A stretch of 64,000 nucleotides of DNA from Paenibacillus sp. OVF10 (lineage in GTDB: Bacteria > Bacillota > Bacilli > Paenibacillales > Paenibacillaceae). The notes beneath the pieces were generated by a model that made no database searches, was not told where the DNA came from, and was given only the letters and a program-made list of their open reading frames with translations. The translations under genes were made by a program, and so were the position numbers. Location: positions 3,534,001 to 3,598,000 of the forward strand of contig CP094668.1 of NCBI GenBank assembly GCA_022836915.1. Direction: 5' to 3'. Below, piece after piece: positions 19,757 through 29,033 of this stretch (the stretch's first letter is position 1; each line of letters starts with the position of its first letter).

Positions 19757-20722
19757 ATGTATACGGACAAGCAGGAATATTCGTTTTCAACATGTTGGAA
19801 TATCAAACGTCATACGACCGGACAAGGCATGATTGAAGAGATCAAGTCTCTTGGGTTCAGACAGGTGGAATTGAATTACAACGTTACGGAAGAGATGCTG
19901 CAGACGATAGAACCGATGATTGAACGGGGAGAGATCGGTGTATCCAGTGTGCATAATACATTCCCGCATGTGGCTGATCCAGATTACGGGACGGATTCCG
20001 TCCTGCTCGGATTCGATGATGAACCGCGCCGCAAGCGGGCGATTGAACTGTTACTTCGCTCAGCCGAGTACGCACATCGTTATGGGGCCAAGGCTGTCGT
20101 TGTACATCCGGGTGAGGTTCCGTTTGAATACAATATAGATGAAGCGTTGAAAAAGATATACCACGATCAGGGGCCGGACTCACCTTCATATCAATCTTTA
20201 TGGCAAGAGATGCTGGAGAAGCGGGCAGATGGCAGCGCACATTACCTGAGCCGGATTCAGGAGAGTCTGGAAGAGGTATGTAACTTGTCGGAGCAGCGGG
20301 GATACGGAGTGAACTTCGGTATTGAGACCCGTTCACGCTGTTATCAGATGCCCACTTTGCACGAAGCCGGAACGATTATTGGACACATGAAGGGTGCGCC
20401 GCTTGGGCTCTGGTACGATATTGGTCACGGCATGATGATGGATCGAATGGGCCTGTATGACAATGTACGTGAGGCTAACGCATTGATTGATCACGTGGTT
20501 GGTGTGCATATTCATGAAACTGTAGGGTTGTCAGATCATTGGTGTCCATACATTCATAGTAAAGACATGACCTTTTTTGATTCATTTTTGGATATCATTG
20601 ATCGTTCGCCGGTAAAAGTATATGAATTAAAAGCCGCGTGTACACCGGAAGAAATCGATGAGAGTCATGGAATAATTACGGCTCGTATTGCTGAACGTCA
20701 TGCGGCGCGTCAGCGCGGATAG
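19757..20722 (+). CDS. Sugar phosphate isomerase/epimerase (xylose isomerase-like TIM barrel)
   Basis: ATG 19757 follows ACAGGAGG. The 321-residue protein shows the AP-endonuclease-2/xylose isomerase TIM-barrel pattern: VVHPGEV, metal ligands in FGIETR, WYDIGH and VHIHET, and a final KVYELKA strand. These enzymes isomerise or epimerise keto- and aldo-sugars with a divalent metal. The place at the end of the oligosaccharide operon points to processing of the released sugar. The substrate is unknown. Confidence 0.82.
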   Translation: MYTDKQEYSFSTCWNIKRHTTGQGMIEEIKSLGFRQVELNYNVTEEMLQTIEPMIERGEIGVSSVHNTFPHVADPDYGTDSVLLGFDDEPRRKRAIELLLRSAEYAHRYGAKAVVVHPGEVPFEYNIDEALKKIYHDQGPDSPSYQSLWQEMLEKRADGSAHYLSRIQESLEEVCNLSEQRGYGVNFGIETRSRCYQMPTLHEAGTIIGHMKGAPLGLWYDIGHGMMMDRMGLYDNVREANALIDHVVGVHIHETVGLSDHWCPYIHSKDMTFFDSFLDIIDRSPVKVYELKAACTPEEIDESHGIITARIAERHAARQRG

Positions 20723-20872
20723 GGAAAAGATATTTTGTGCTAAGCGCTTTAGATGGGTAAACGATAGGGCAATGGAGGAATGTAAAGCATTCTTCTCGGC
20801 TGATGTCTGACGTCCAATTGGTGTAGAAGATTTCGTCTATTGAATGAGCTATGCGGGGTTAATTAACGGAAA

Positions 20873-20926
20873 AGGGATCGGTTTCATCGGCCTGCGAGGC
20901 TTGGTGAGACGGATCCCTATTTTTTT
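20873..20926 (+). terminator. Terminator of the sugar operon
   Basis: AGGGATC pairs with GATCCCT, with an inner GTTTCA/TGAGAC stem, then TTTTTT. Confidence 0.85.
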
Positions 20927-21040
20927 GATTTTATTTGATATGTATATGTGATCAGTGTACAGCTTTCATTCAGATCACATTCGAATAGCATTCAGAAGCA
21001 TTTTTGCGCACAATTGGCTTCATTGCTGGGCACTCTTTGG

Positions 21041-21245
21041 GAAAGCTAACGAACTTGACGCACCCTATTCCAAGCATATGAGTCAGATTGAAATCGTAAT
21101 GAATCTTAGACACCTTATCACTTCGTGTATAGCCAGTTTTTGCCCATTTTCACTTGTCTGCTCCAGTTTAGCGTTACTGAGGTTCGTTAGAATTTTCATG
21201 TTAGTCCAAACCAGGTAATAAGGTGCCTGAGATTCGTAGCGTGTT
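21041..21245. repeat. Compound intergenic repeat: four copies of a ~25-bp unit, two per orientation
   Basis: Units resembling ACGAAYCTnAGnCACCTTATT occur on the plus strand at about 21044 and 21101, and on the minus strand at about 21169-21192 and 21217-21236. Together they make an imperfect long palindrome between two terminators or genes. No protein-like frame is present; the 87-codon frame across it shows no ribosome site. The rest of 20727-21320 holds the operon terminator and nothing else I can name. Confidence 0.55.
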
Positions 21246-21320
21246 AGAAGTGAGTCAGAAGTTGGCGAGAGAAGCGTTTATTCTACCTATCACCAAAGCA
21301 AGATTGAGGTGTGATTCTTT

Positions 21321-21905
21321 TTACTCGTACATCCGTTGTTCAAGTTCGGCATAGGCAATCGCAGGATCATCACTAGAATTATCAATATATGCGACGGATG
21401 AAGCTGGGAGGGGCCAAGCTACTTCTTTTCGGATGAGAGAAGCTGTAAAGGCATCCCAGTTGGCTAACTTCCATTCATCTAGTGGGGATTGTCTTGCTGA
21501 GATCCGTTTGTGATACAACGCTTCATTCTCCAGATATATATAGGCCACGCGCACATCCGTATCATCCAGGGTACGTCCGATCTGTGCAAGTTCCTGAGCA
21601 ATCCAATCGGTGGTTTCAATTTCTTTGGTAAAGGGTCCTACAACGATGGTATCGATACCCAACTGAACGTTATCCAGAGCGGCGTCCATCGTAATGCGGT
21701 ACCCAAGATCACGGCACAACCTTTTGTATTCAGGCGAATCTCGGTCGGAGGGATCAAGTCCCTGAAGGGTCATGATTGCCTCAGCCGCAGGACGAAGCAG
21801 AATATCCATATCGAAGAAAGCAGCTTTATGTTTACGGGAAAGGGCTTTGGCAAGTGTGGTCTTGCCACTTCCGGCCCCGCCGAGAAAGAAAATTAGTTTG
21901 CTCAT
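21321..21905 (-). CDS. P-loop kinase-like ATPase (AAA_33/shikimate kinase-like)
   Basis: ATG 21903-21905 has a TAAGGAGG site. The 194-residue protein begins MSKLIFFLGG with a Walker A at residues 9-17 (GGAGSGKTT), a FFDMDILL strand after helix 1, TIVVGPFTKE and an Arg/Lys-rich lid around RISARQSPLDEWK. This is the small-molecule kinase fold. Neither substrate nor partner is evident; it is a single-gene unit. Confidence 0.7.
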   Translation of the reverse strand: MSKLIFFLGGAGSGKTTLAKALSRKHKAAFFDMDILLRPAAEAIMTLQGLDPSDRDSPEYKRLCRDLGYRITMDAALDNVQLGIDTIVVGPFTKEIETTDWIAQELAQIGRTLDDTDVRVAYIYLENEALYHKRISARQSPLDEWKLANWDAFTASLIRKEVAWPLPASSVAYIDNSSDDPAIAYAELEQRMYE

Positions 21906-22187
21906 GAATGTAATGCCTCCTTAATTGTATTGAAAAAATAGTATCTGTAATTAAAAAATACACGAATATATAGATTCATCATTAGAGTTCATGAATGAAA
22001 GGACTTGTTTATTTTAACATAAATAAAGAAGCTTGTTGGCTAGACAGAAAAGGAAGGATAAGGTAATATCATACCTAGTTGTTCTATGCATAGGTTTCCG
22101 ATGTATATGAAAAGAAGAGATTTAGAAGTGTATTTTTCGAAATCTAAAAACTCTGCTAAATGAATTGAAAAGGAAGGAGTGAGCGCG

Positions 22188-22523
22188 TTGCAGGTTAACA
22201 AACAAATGATTAAAGGCAGTACCGAGACATTGATTCTGACCTTGCTTCAGGAACGACCGTTGTATGGTTATGAATTAATTAAGGAACTACATCGTCAATC
22301 TGAGGGTGTGTTTAATTTGAAAGAGGGCACGTTATATCCTATTTTGCATGCCATGGAGATTGAAGGATGGGTAGAGTCGTACTGGATGGAGGTTGAAGGC
22401 CGTAAACGGAAATATTATTCGATTCGTGACAAGGGGATGGAGGCCTTACAAAGTAAAAAAGCAGAGTGGAATTTGTTTCGTAGAGCTGTGGATCGGGTGC
22501 TTGGGGAAGGAGGCCTCACATGA
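22188..22523 (+). CDS. PadR-family transcriptional regulator
   Basis: A 111-residue protein with the PadR winged helix (TETLILTLLQERPLYGYELIKEL ... EGTLYPILHAMEIEGWVESYW, split), and a C-terminal dimer helix. The TTG at 22188 lies 8 nt after GGAAGGAG and is preferred to GTG 22179, which overlaps it. The stop overlaps the next ATG by 4 nt, so the pair is translationally coupled. PadR proteins repress their own operon and release on effector binding. Confidence 0.88.
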   Translation: MQVNKQMIKGSTETLILTLLQERPLYGYELIKELHRQSEGVFNLKEGTLYPILHAMEIEGWVESYWMEVEGRKRKYYSIRDKGMEALQSKKAEWNLFRRAVDRVLGEGGLT

Positions 22524-23869
22524 CGAATCGACATGACCGAATTCAGCATTATCTTGATCACATGTGTGTTCAGGTTAAAGCTCGCGAAGTACATAACGAC
22601 TTGCGTGATGAGTTGGGAAACCACATGGAAGAAATGATGTTGGACAAAGAACAAGAAGGTTATTCGGAAGAAGAAGCAATTGCATATGCCATTGAACAGA
22701 TGGGCGATCCTGCAGTAGTGGGCAAGAGTATGCACCGATTGCATCGTCATCGTATGCATTGGGCGCTGTTAACGGGAATTGCCAGTTTGCTAATAGTAAG
22801 CCTGCTGCTGATGTGGATTTATACGACAAATATTTCAGATGAAAACTATCAGTTGATATATATAAGTCATTTGATGTATACCATTTTTGGTTTAATACTG
22901 ATGGTGTTTTTGATGTATTTTGATTATCAAAAATGGAAAAAAGCTGCCTGGTGGATCTATATTTTGTTAAGTGGTATGTTGTGGATTAATCCGCTGGTAT
23001 CACCGTTTGATTACGGTGTACAACGGTTTTGGAGCATATTCGGTTTTACAATTGATCTTACAACAACATCGATGTGGGTGTTGCCTCTCGCCATAGGTGC
23101 AATTATGCTGGATAAGTTGAGCACCAAGTGTGATGTACAATCCGTCTCAACATATATGCTTCTTGTGGCTTTGCCGTCTTATAGCCTATTTCAAGCTTCA
23201 GATTGGGTACGATTGTTTCTGTTCGGAACGGCAACGCTAATCATGCTTGCCTGGATTACACGAAAATGGCTCTATACTTTCATCGGAGCTACAATAACCG
23301 GAAGTGTTATTATGTTGCAGTTGTTTTTGACAGGTGAATACAAGCGCTTTGAGAGACTCTCTGTCGTTTTGAATCTTCAGAATGATCTGCTGGGGAACTT
23401 CGAGTATAACCGTTCAATTATAAGTATCCTTCAGTCAGCCGGATGGTGGGGCAACGGTTTTGACATAACCTTTGGAATTTCCCAAAGGTTTTATATGGAC
23501 TATCCCGGTGTGATGCTTATTGATGTGTTTGGCTGGTCAGCAGGTATTTTGCTATTGCTTGGAATCGTATGGTTTATTGCCAGTATGTTAAAGACGTTGC
23601 CGTGTATTAGGGATGATTTTGGTCGAATGATTATTTTCAGTATTACAATCACGTTCGCTTTGCAAATGTTATATTCTCTTGCGATGACTACCGGGAAGGT
23701 TCCAATTGTCAGTGTCAACTTTCCTTTTATCGGGCGCGGCATTCATATAATATTAGAATACGCCATGATGGGTTTACTGCTTGGAGTATATCGTCGTAAA
23801 GATACCATTTTATTGAGAAGCAAACAGGAGAGCCGATCACGACCATGTCAAAATAAAAAAGATACGTGA
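22520..23869 (+). CDS. Permease-prefix domain fused to a SEDS (FtsW/RodA)-like membrane domain
   Basis: Residues 1-75 are a soluble helical prefix (EVHNDLRDELGNHMEEM ... EEEAIAYAIEQMGDP) of the kind that precedes permeases coupled to PadR regulators. About nine to ten TM helices follow. The C-terminal part resembles FtsW/RodA/SpoVE: a GWWGNGF loop, an FGRMIIFSITITFALQ helix, and a VPIVSVNFPFIGRG segment in place of the usual PLPFISYGG. The TDFIF-type stretch with the catalytic Asp of SEDS glycosyltransferases is not recognisable; PGVMLIDVFGWSAGI stands there. It may be a non-catalytic SEDS relative. It is coupled to the PadR gene. Confidence 0.7.
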   Translation: MTNRHDRIQHYLDHMCVQVKAREVHNDLRDELGNHMEEMMLDKEQEGYSEEEAIAYAIEQMGDPAVVGKSMHRLHRHRMHWALLTGIASLLIVSLLLMWIYTTNISDENYQLIYISHLMYTIFGLILMVFLMYFDYQKWKKAAWWIYILLSGMLWINPLVSPFDYGVQRFWSIFGFTIDLTTTSMWVLPLAIGAIMLDKLSTKCDVQSVSTYMLLVALPSYSLFQASDWVRLFLFGTATLIMLAWITRKWLYTFIGATITGSVIMLQLFLTGEYKRFERLSVVLNLQNDLLGNFEYNRSIISILQSAGWWGNGFDITFGISQRFYMDYPGVMLIDVFGWSAGILLLLGIVWFIASMLKTLPCIRDDFGRMIIFSITITFALQMLYSLAMTTGKVPIVSVNFPFIGRGIHIILEYAMMGLLLGVYRRKDTILLRSKQESRSRPCQNKKDT

Positions 23870-23908
23870 TCGGATGGTATAAGTATATAAAGTTATATAA
23901 TACGATGT

Positions 23909-25725
23909 CTAATCAAACTGATGTGCTCGCGCGTCAGAAGGAAACCAGATATGACGCAGGTTTACCCAGCCCTGGCTGTTGAAAGATAGACCACGCACAG
24001 AAGGCAGATAAGCGGTTTCTACTGGTTTTTCTGATAAATGGAACAGTAGGTTCTGGCGCACCAAGAATTGCTCAATTCGCTCTAATTCAGAAGTTCGATC
24101 TGCTGCGATGGGAGAGGCGACGATGGTTTGCAAGATCTCATGGATCGTTATACGAGCAGAATCTTCCAGATGCTCAGACAATGTGGAGTAGAGATCATAC
24201 CTGCGCAGTTCTTCGTCCCTGTCCCGAATGAGCGAGAAGAGAATCAGATCAGATTCCAGCCGCAGATTCCCTTTGAACTGCTCCATCGTAGCGGTACGGA
24301 CGGTACAGGTGAAACCGCTCCGCTCCAGTATGGACGCCAAATGTTGAGCATCCCTGCGATATTGTGGAATGGTTGCAATGTGCAGGGAAATGGGACTGGA
24401 GGATACGGAACTTATCGATATATCGCTAAATCCCTCCGAGTGGGCCTGGACTTTCTTGGTATTCACCGTACTAAAATCAGACACAACGACCTCAGAGTCT
24501 TCTGCAGTTCCATCATCTCTATACATTCCAGCAAGGCATAACTGAAGGTGTGCTCTTACTGCCGGATCGTTTAACGGTCCGGTTTTTTGTGTATTACACG
24601 TGAGTAATTTATGAACCATCACACCTGCACTAATCTGTGTCCAGTCTGCACCCGCAGACAAAGACGGATTATGAACTAGATGAAAGAACGGAGTTTCGAT
24701 ATCTTGGCTATCGTCCATTTTTGCCGAGGCACTCCACGGAATTTGCAGGATATCTACTCGGTCCATATGTGCTCTACCCTGAAAATACGAGGAAAAGGCT
24801 TCAAGTCTGCACAAGTGATCATCCCAGGCAGTGACCTTGAACGGCCCCGTCCCAACAGGTTTTTGCATCCCATGTACATCACTCGAATGCTTCATCTTAT
24901 GTTCGTTTGTTCCTGGTGAGGGTACAATCGCCGCACGACTTGTTGTCAGGAAGGACAAAAACAATTCATGAGGATTTTTAAGCTGGAAACACACGGTTAA
25001 GAAATCGACCGCTTCAATAGAAAGAATCTGTTTACTTACATCACGGTACAGTGTCCGGCGATCTGTAGATTGCAGCCGTTCAAACGTATGTACAATATCA
25101 TGGGACGTCAACAACTGACCATCGTGAAAAGTAATACCTTTCCGCAAATAAAAGATCCATGTCTTTCGGTCTGCACTGACATCCCAGGTATGAGCGAGAC
25201 ATGGGAGAATCTCTCCTGTTCACCCCGCTGAACCAACCCGTCAAAGACATGGCTAGTAACAAAGGATTCAGCTAATAGATTAATGTAAAGCGGATCAAGC
25301 GCATGAAGCTGTTGGCGGAGGGGCAACCGAAGTGTATCAATCTGCTCATTATTGGTGCCGGCTTCCGTATGATGTCCTGAATATCCAAGCAACCACTGGT
25401 TTAGATGATCCTGCATGATTGTTGAACTGGAGAATGCGCTCACCTGCTCGGCAGCTTCCTGTAACTCCCGGCGATTCATGGCCTGCATCATATATTCTGC
25501 GGCGATTTGATCAGCCGGAACAAGCAAAGTCAGTGAAGAACGCCGACCACGGCCACGCTGGGAAACCCAACGAATCCAATCATGGGCAACCATCTTTTTG
25601 ACAATCGTTAACGTATTGCGGTGTGTACAATTTAGCAACTCAGCGAGATCGGCGAGTGTAAGTTCATGTTCTGTATGGTGACCGTAATGACGATGCAACA
25701 GCAGATATTGCTGATGTAATTTCAA
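23909..25725 (-). CDS. SgrR-like regulator: DNA-binding domain plus SBP_bac_5-type binding domain (frame break)
   Basis: The TTG at 25723-25725 follows AGGAGGGGATC. Residues 1-110 form an SgrR-type winged helix (ELTLADLAELLNCTHRN), and the rest resembles an oligopeptide-binding protein (RKGITFHDGQLLTSHDIVHTF, AFSSYFQGRA). There is no signal peptide, so the binding domain is cytoplasmic and senses a small molecule. The frame breaks at plus-strand GGG 25203-25205; one extra base restores RFSPCLAHTWDVSADRK and about 605 residues. In Escherichia coli SgrR responds to sugar-phosphate stress; the ligand here is unknown. Confidence 0.82.
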
Positions 25726-25859
25726 GTGTTGATCCCCTCCTGGAGGTGAACTCTGACGTATTCCTCTAAAATAAGAAGTTTTGTCGATTTTAATTTCTAT
25801 TTATATTCCTATTTTATCATCTAGAATATAGCATAGAAAGGTTAATGGAGGTTTTTCCC

Positions 25860-27479
25860 ATGATTGATAAAATAATGGCTTCACCGCAACGCGCTCTAAT
25901 CACGCTACTGTCTGCATGGATGCTGGCGATCATTCACCAGTATTTATTCTATGGTAATGAGATTGGCGTATCGTATCCTATCTTTGCAATTCTCTTTTAT
26001 GTGTTCATGTATCTGTTTGCACGGGACCGCATGAGGTCTTTCAAGTTGATTGATGCTTTTGTGGCGGCTGTAGTACTATTGTTGTCGCTAACGTTCCTGT
26101 TATACGACAATGAACTGCTGTATGTTCTTAATTTTCTGGTTGTACCCGGCGCAGTTATCTTACATATGACGTATTTGATGGGCAGAAAACAGAAGCAGTG
26201 GTGGGAGATTGGTTTGATTGGTACGGCTATTGACCACTTGCTGCCTCAAGCCATACGTCATTGGGGGACGGTTGCTGCCATTGCTGTGAGAGCAGGAGGG
26301 CGTGGCATCGGCAAATCACAGAAAACAGTTGTTTTTAAAGTACTCATTGGTCTTGTGGCGTCCTTGCCTATCCTCATTGTAGTCGTTGCATTACTGTCCT
26401 CTGCTGACGGGGTCTTTGATCAGTATTTAGCCGGTTTTCCGGAGTGGCTGAATCAGCTAGCTTTTACTCCAGGGATACCGAGAATCATCTGGATTGTCAT
26501 CGCAGGTGTATTGCTGTTCGGTTATGTATGGGGATTCGTACAGCCAATGCAATATGAGGCAGAGAAGAGAGAGAACGCACATTGGAAAAATGGAGCTGCA
26601 TCCACGGTTGATAAGCGTGACCACACCTATATATTCTCTCCTGTGAACCCGGCCACTGAAGGTAAGGTTACGAATAAGATTACACCCGAGCCCGAACGCA
26701 CTCCAGTTCAGCGGGAACCATTCAGATTGGATCCCATCATTGTAGGGACGATGCTGGTTGTCATTAACTGTGTGTACGTTTTGTTTGTACTTGTACAGTT
26801 TTCGTATCTGTTTGGTGCAGGAGAGGGGCATCTTCCGGTAGATCTGTCTTACGCAGACTATGCGAGAAGTGGATTCGCAGAGTTAATTCTCGTCACAGGT
26901 ATTAACTTCTTTATTCTTATTGTTGCTTTGCAGTATACCCGTTCGAGTGGCAAAGCGGGTTCCATCGTGCATCAGGTATTGCTCCTGATTCTGGTCAGTT
27001 GTTCAGCAATTATGTTGTATTCCGCGTTTATGCGCCTAAATCTTTATGAGCAGGCATATGGATATACGTACATCCGCTTCCTGGTACACGCATTTATGAT
27101 CTTCCTTGCACTCCTGTTGCTGATTGCTGGCCTTCGTATACGGTACACGTCAATACCGCTGATTCGCTGGTATATTGTGCTGGCGCTCACAGCTTATGTT
27201 GCAGTCAACTATGTGGGCATGGATAAAAGGATTGCCGAGCTGAATATTGAACGTTATCATCAGACTGGCAATATTGATGTAACCTATCTGGCGAGTCTAT
27301 CGGCAGATGCAGTTCCGTTACTTCGAGAGTTTGCTCAGGAGGAGTATCCGGATCTCAAGAGGGAAATGCTGGAACGTCAAGCATATCTGGATATGGATAC
27401 ATCAGATCGCTCATGGCCTTCTTATAACGTGGCAAGACACCGAGCTGAGCAAGAGTTGTCCAAATTGAGAACGGAATAG
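25860..27479 (+). CDS. DUF4173/DUF4153-like polytopic membrane protein
   Basis: A 539-residue protein with about eleven to twelve hydrophobic helices, a charged insert near residues 230-290, and a soluble C-terminal tail of about 100 residues (ISSL-type NIDVTYLASLSADAVPLLREF). The GVFDQYLAGFPEW and YTYIRFLVHAFM segments match DUF4173-type proteins. ATG 25860 is chosen for the TGGAGG site 8 nt upstream. Function is unknown. It is divergent from the SgrR-like gene, which might regulate it. Confidence 0.7.
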   Translation: MIDKIMASPQRALITLLSAWMLAIIHQYLFYGNEIGVSYPIFAILFYVFMYLFARDRMRSFKLIDAFVAAVVLLLSLTFLLYDNELLYVLNFLVVPGAVILHMTYLMGRKQKQWWEIGLIGTAIDHLLPQAIRHWGTVAAIAVRAGGRGIGKSQKTVVFKVLIGLVASLPILIVVVALLSSADGVFDQYLAGFPEWLNQLAFTPGIPRIIWIVIAGVLLFGYVWGFVQPMQYEAEKRENAHWKNGAASTVDKRDHTYIFSPVNPATEGKVTNKITPEPERTPVQREPFRLDPIIVGTMLVVINCVYVLFVLVQFSYLFGAGEGHLPVDLSYADYARSGFAELILVTGINFFILIVALQYTRSSGKAGSIVHQVLLLILVSCSAIMLYSAFMRLNLYEQAYGYTYIRFLVHAFMIFLALLLLIAGLRIRYTSIPLIRWYIVLALTAYVAVNYVGMDKRIAELNIERYHQTGNIDVTYLASLSADAVPLLREFAQEEYPDLKREMLERQAYLDMDTSDRSWPSYNVARHRAEQELSKLRTE

Positions 27480-27530
27480 CTGAAGAGTATTTGTTTTCAC
27501 GTACGGATTTATGCAAAAACAATATGTAAG

Positions 27531-27539
27531 TGTTATAAT
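27531..27539 (+). promoter_or_regulatory. Extended -10 promoter of the leader/yidC2 operon
   Basis: TG-T-TATAAT (27531-27539), with no strong -35. Transcription would start near 27546, 10 nt before the leader's ribosome site. Confidence 0.6.
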
Positions 27540-27570
27540 ATAAAAACTAACCTATAAAGGGGTGAATCCC

Positions 27571-27921
27571 TTGTTTGAACTGCAGGAGTTATTACCATAT
27601 TTATTCTCGATTGGACTCATCTTCACCGTCAGTTATGCCTATATTGCCCATCTTCATTGTGGCATGACAGAGTACTGGATGGAAGGTGGCGCCGGTGGTG
27701 GACTTGAACCTGTTCTTCCTGCCCTGTGTTTGGACAGACAGCATAGACAGGAAGACTGGAGCCGCATGATTAGACGAAGAGAAGCGCCCGATGAAGATGA
27801 ACCAGATTGTCATTCCTCGTTGAACGATTGGTCAACAAATCAACGAGGAGGATATATATGGAACATAAGACTAACAAGGGATTCACTTTTAGATCGGGCA
27901 AGGGACGGATCTATGGCCTGA
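27571..27921 (+). CDS. MifM-like leader ORF upstream of yidC2 (candidate membrane-insertion sensor)
   Basis: AAAGGGGTGA (27556-27565) sits at proper distance from TTG 27571; the GTG at 27562 lies inside it. The product starts MFELQELLPYLFSIG with one hydrophobic helix at about 7-28, then a linker, then W63, a basic RMIRRREAP stretch (65-73) and an acidic DEDEPD (74-79). B. subtilis MifM has the same order: TM helix, WIRKVFRM-type basic stretch, Pro, acidic run, where the ribosome stalls unless the helix is inserted. A ribosome stalled at codons 74-79 would cover the left arm of the hairpin at 27814. The frame as written runs 64 nt into yidC2, so an undetected base error near the end is possible. 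Homology is inferred from layout only. Confidence 0.55.
   Translation: MFELQELLPYLFSIGLIFTVSYAYIAHLHCGMTEYWMEGGAGGGLEPVLPALCLDRQHRQEDWSRMIRRREAPDEDEPDCHSSLNDWSTNQRGGYIWNIRLTRDSLLDRARDGSMA
27814..27849 (+). promoter_or_regulatory. Hairpin sequestering the yidC2 ribosome-binding site
   Basis: A perfect 10-bp stem, TCCTCGTTGA (27814-27823) with TCAACGAGGA (27840-27849), around a 16-nt loop. The right arm contains most of the GAGGAGG site (27845-27851) that serves ATG 27858. No T run follows, so this is not a terminator. It would close the yidC2 start unless a ribosome occupies the left arm. Confidence 0.75.
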
Positions 27922-28745
27922 TTGCCATTTTGTTTGCAGTCATGCTGCTTGCCGGATGCAGCAACAACGTGTCGGAGATTACTTCATCGACACCGGGATT
28001 TTTTAACCACTATGTTGTATTTCCACTGTCGTATCTGATTCAGCATATTGCCACGATATTTAACGGAAGCTACGGGGTCGCGATTATCGTGATTACGCTG
28101 GTCATTCGTTTAGCACTGTTGCCATTGATGATGCGTCAAGCCAAGTCCCAGCAGGGAACACGAGTCATCATGAACGCCATGAAACCTGAAATGGATGCGC
28201 TCAAGAAAAAATATGAAGGCAAAAATGACCCTGCTGATAAGCAAAAGCTGTCTCAGGAAACGATGGAGCTATACAAGAAACATAAGTTCAATCCGCTGAA
28301 CATTGGTTGCTTGCCAATGCTCATTCAGTTGCCTATCCTGTCCGGTATTTACACAGCCATCCGACTTACACCGGAGTTGTCCTCCCACTCGTTCCTGTGG
28401 TTCAAACTGGGAGCGCCGGACTATGTACTCGCTGTGGTGGTCGCGGTCATATATCTGATTCAAGCCAAGGTATCACAAGCCAATATGGCGCCTGAGCAGC
28501 GAAAACAGTTCGCCATCATGGGATATCTCTCCCCATTGATGATGGCATTCTTTTCTCTTACAGCTCCGGCAGCGATGCCGCTCTACTGGACAGTTGGGGG
28601 TTCGTTCCTGGTACTGCAGACGTTATTGTTCCGCAAAATGTACCCGGTGGAACATCCACAGGAGCCAGTGGTTGTGGAAGTAAGTAAGAAAAAGAATAAA
28701 AAATCGAGCTCATCCAAACCTTCTCGGAAACCTGCAAAGTCTTAA
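27858..28745 (+). CDS. yidC2: Membrane protein insertase YidC/OxaA, lipoprotein type (second paralogue, YqjG-like)
   Basis: ATG 27858 lies 6 nt after GAGGAGG. The 295-residue protein has a lipobox (VMLLAGC, Cys at about 34) and five TM segments of the Oxa1 fold, with the GSYGVAIIVITLVIRLALLP helix carrying the conserved Arg that forms the hydrophilic groove (given in parts), a charged coiled loop (LKKKYEGKND), and a Lys/Ser-rich cytoplasmic tail. YidC inserts small and multispanning proteins into the membrane. It is not in the rnpA/jag context of spoIIIJ, so it is the accessory paralogue. Regulation by the leader and hairpin upstream is proposed. Confidence 0.9.
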   Translation: MEHKTNKGFTFRSGKGRIYGLIAILFAVMLLAGCSNNVSEITSSTPGFFNHYVVFPLSYLIQHIATIFNGSYGVAIIVITLVIRLALLPLMMRQAKSQQGTRVIMNAMKPEMDALKKKYEGKNDPADKQKLSQETMELYKKHKFNPLNIGCLPMLIQLPILSGIYTAIRLTPELSSHSFLWFKLGAPDYVLAVVVAVIYLIQAKVSQANMAPEQRKQFAIMGYLSPLMMAFFSLTAPAAMPLYWTVGGSFLVLQTLLFRKMYPVEHPQEPVVVEVSKKKNKKSSSSKPSRKPAKS

Positions 28746-28820
28746 TAAATTTGGTCGCAGGTGACAAGAGAAACATGGTGACTACGTAAACTTGTTGAAT
28801 ACAAAAAAACATAATGAAGA

Positions 28821-28849
28821 AGCCTGATCCATATGGATCAGGCTTTTTT
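28821..28849 (+). terminator. Terminator of yidC2
   Basis: AGCCTGATCC pairs with GGATCAGGCT around ATAT, then six T. Confidence 0.92.
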
Positions 28850-28962
28850 GTACTCTCAGGTGTTCCTTTTTAGTTTTTTTTACGAAAGCGGATGAAAAGC
28901 ATAACGTCTACTGCCTGTTCCCCAATATCACTTAATGATGATATACTTACCTGATCAAATAT

Positions 28963-28981
28963 GATATTGATAATCAATATC
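28963..28981. promoter_or_regulatory. Fur-type operator
   Basis: A perfect 9-1-9 palindrome GATATTGATAATCAATATC, with the TGATAAT-like heptamers of the Fur box. It lies about 50 bp before the AraC/siderophore-binding gene, so iron repression of this cluster is expected. Confidence 0.8.
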
Positions 28982-29033
28982 AATTATTGAGTGATGTATA
29001 CATTGGAAAAAGTGAAACGAGGAGCGCGGATAG

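Noticed and set aside
20738..20755. GCTAAGCGCTTTAG as a catabolite-response (cre) site
   Set aside because: It misses consensus positions on the left side and lies after the operon's last gene.
20955..21218. 87-codon frame in the gap before the P-loop kinase
   Set aside because: It runs across the palindromic repeat units and has no ribosome site.
27791..27823. Ten-codon ORF (MKMNQIVIPR) ending in the left arm of the yidC2 hairpin, as an alternative leader
   Set aside because: Its ribosome site is poor, and the longer frame starting at 27571 has a promoter, a strong ribosome site and a TM helix. Not fully excluded.
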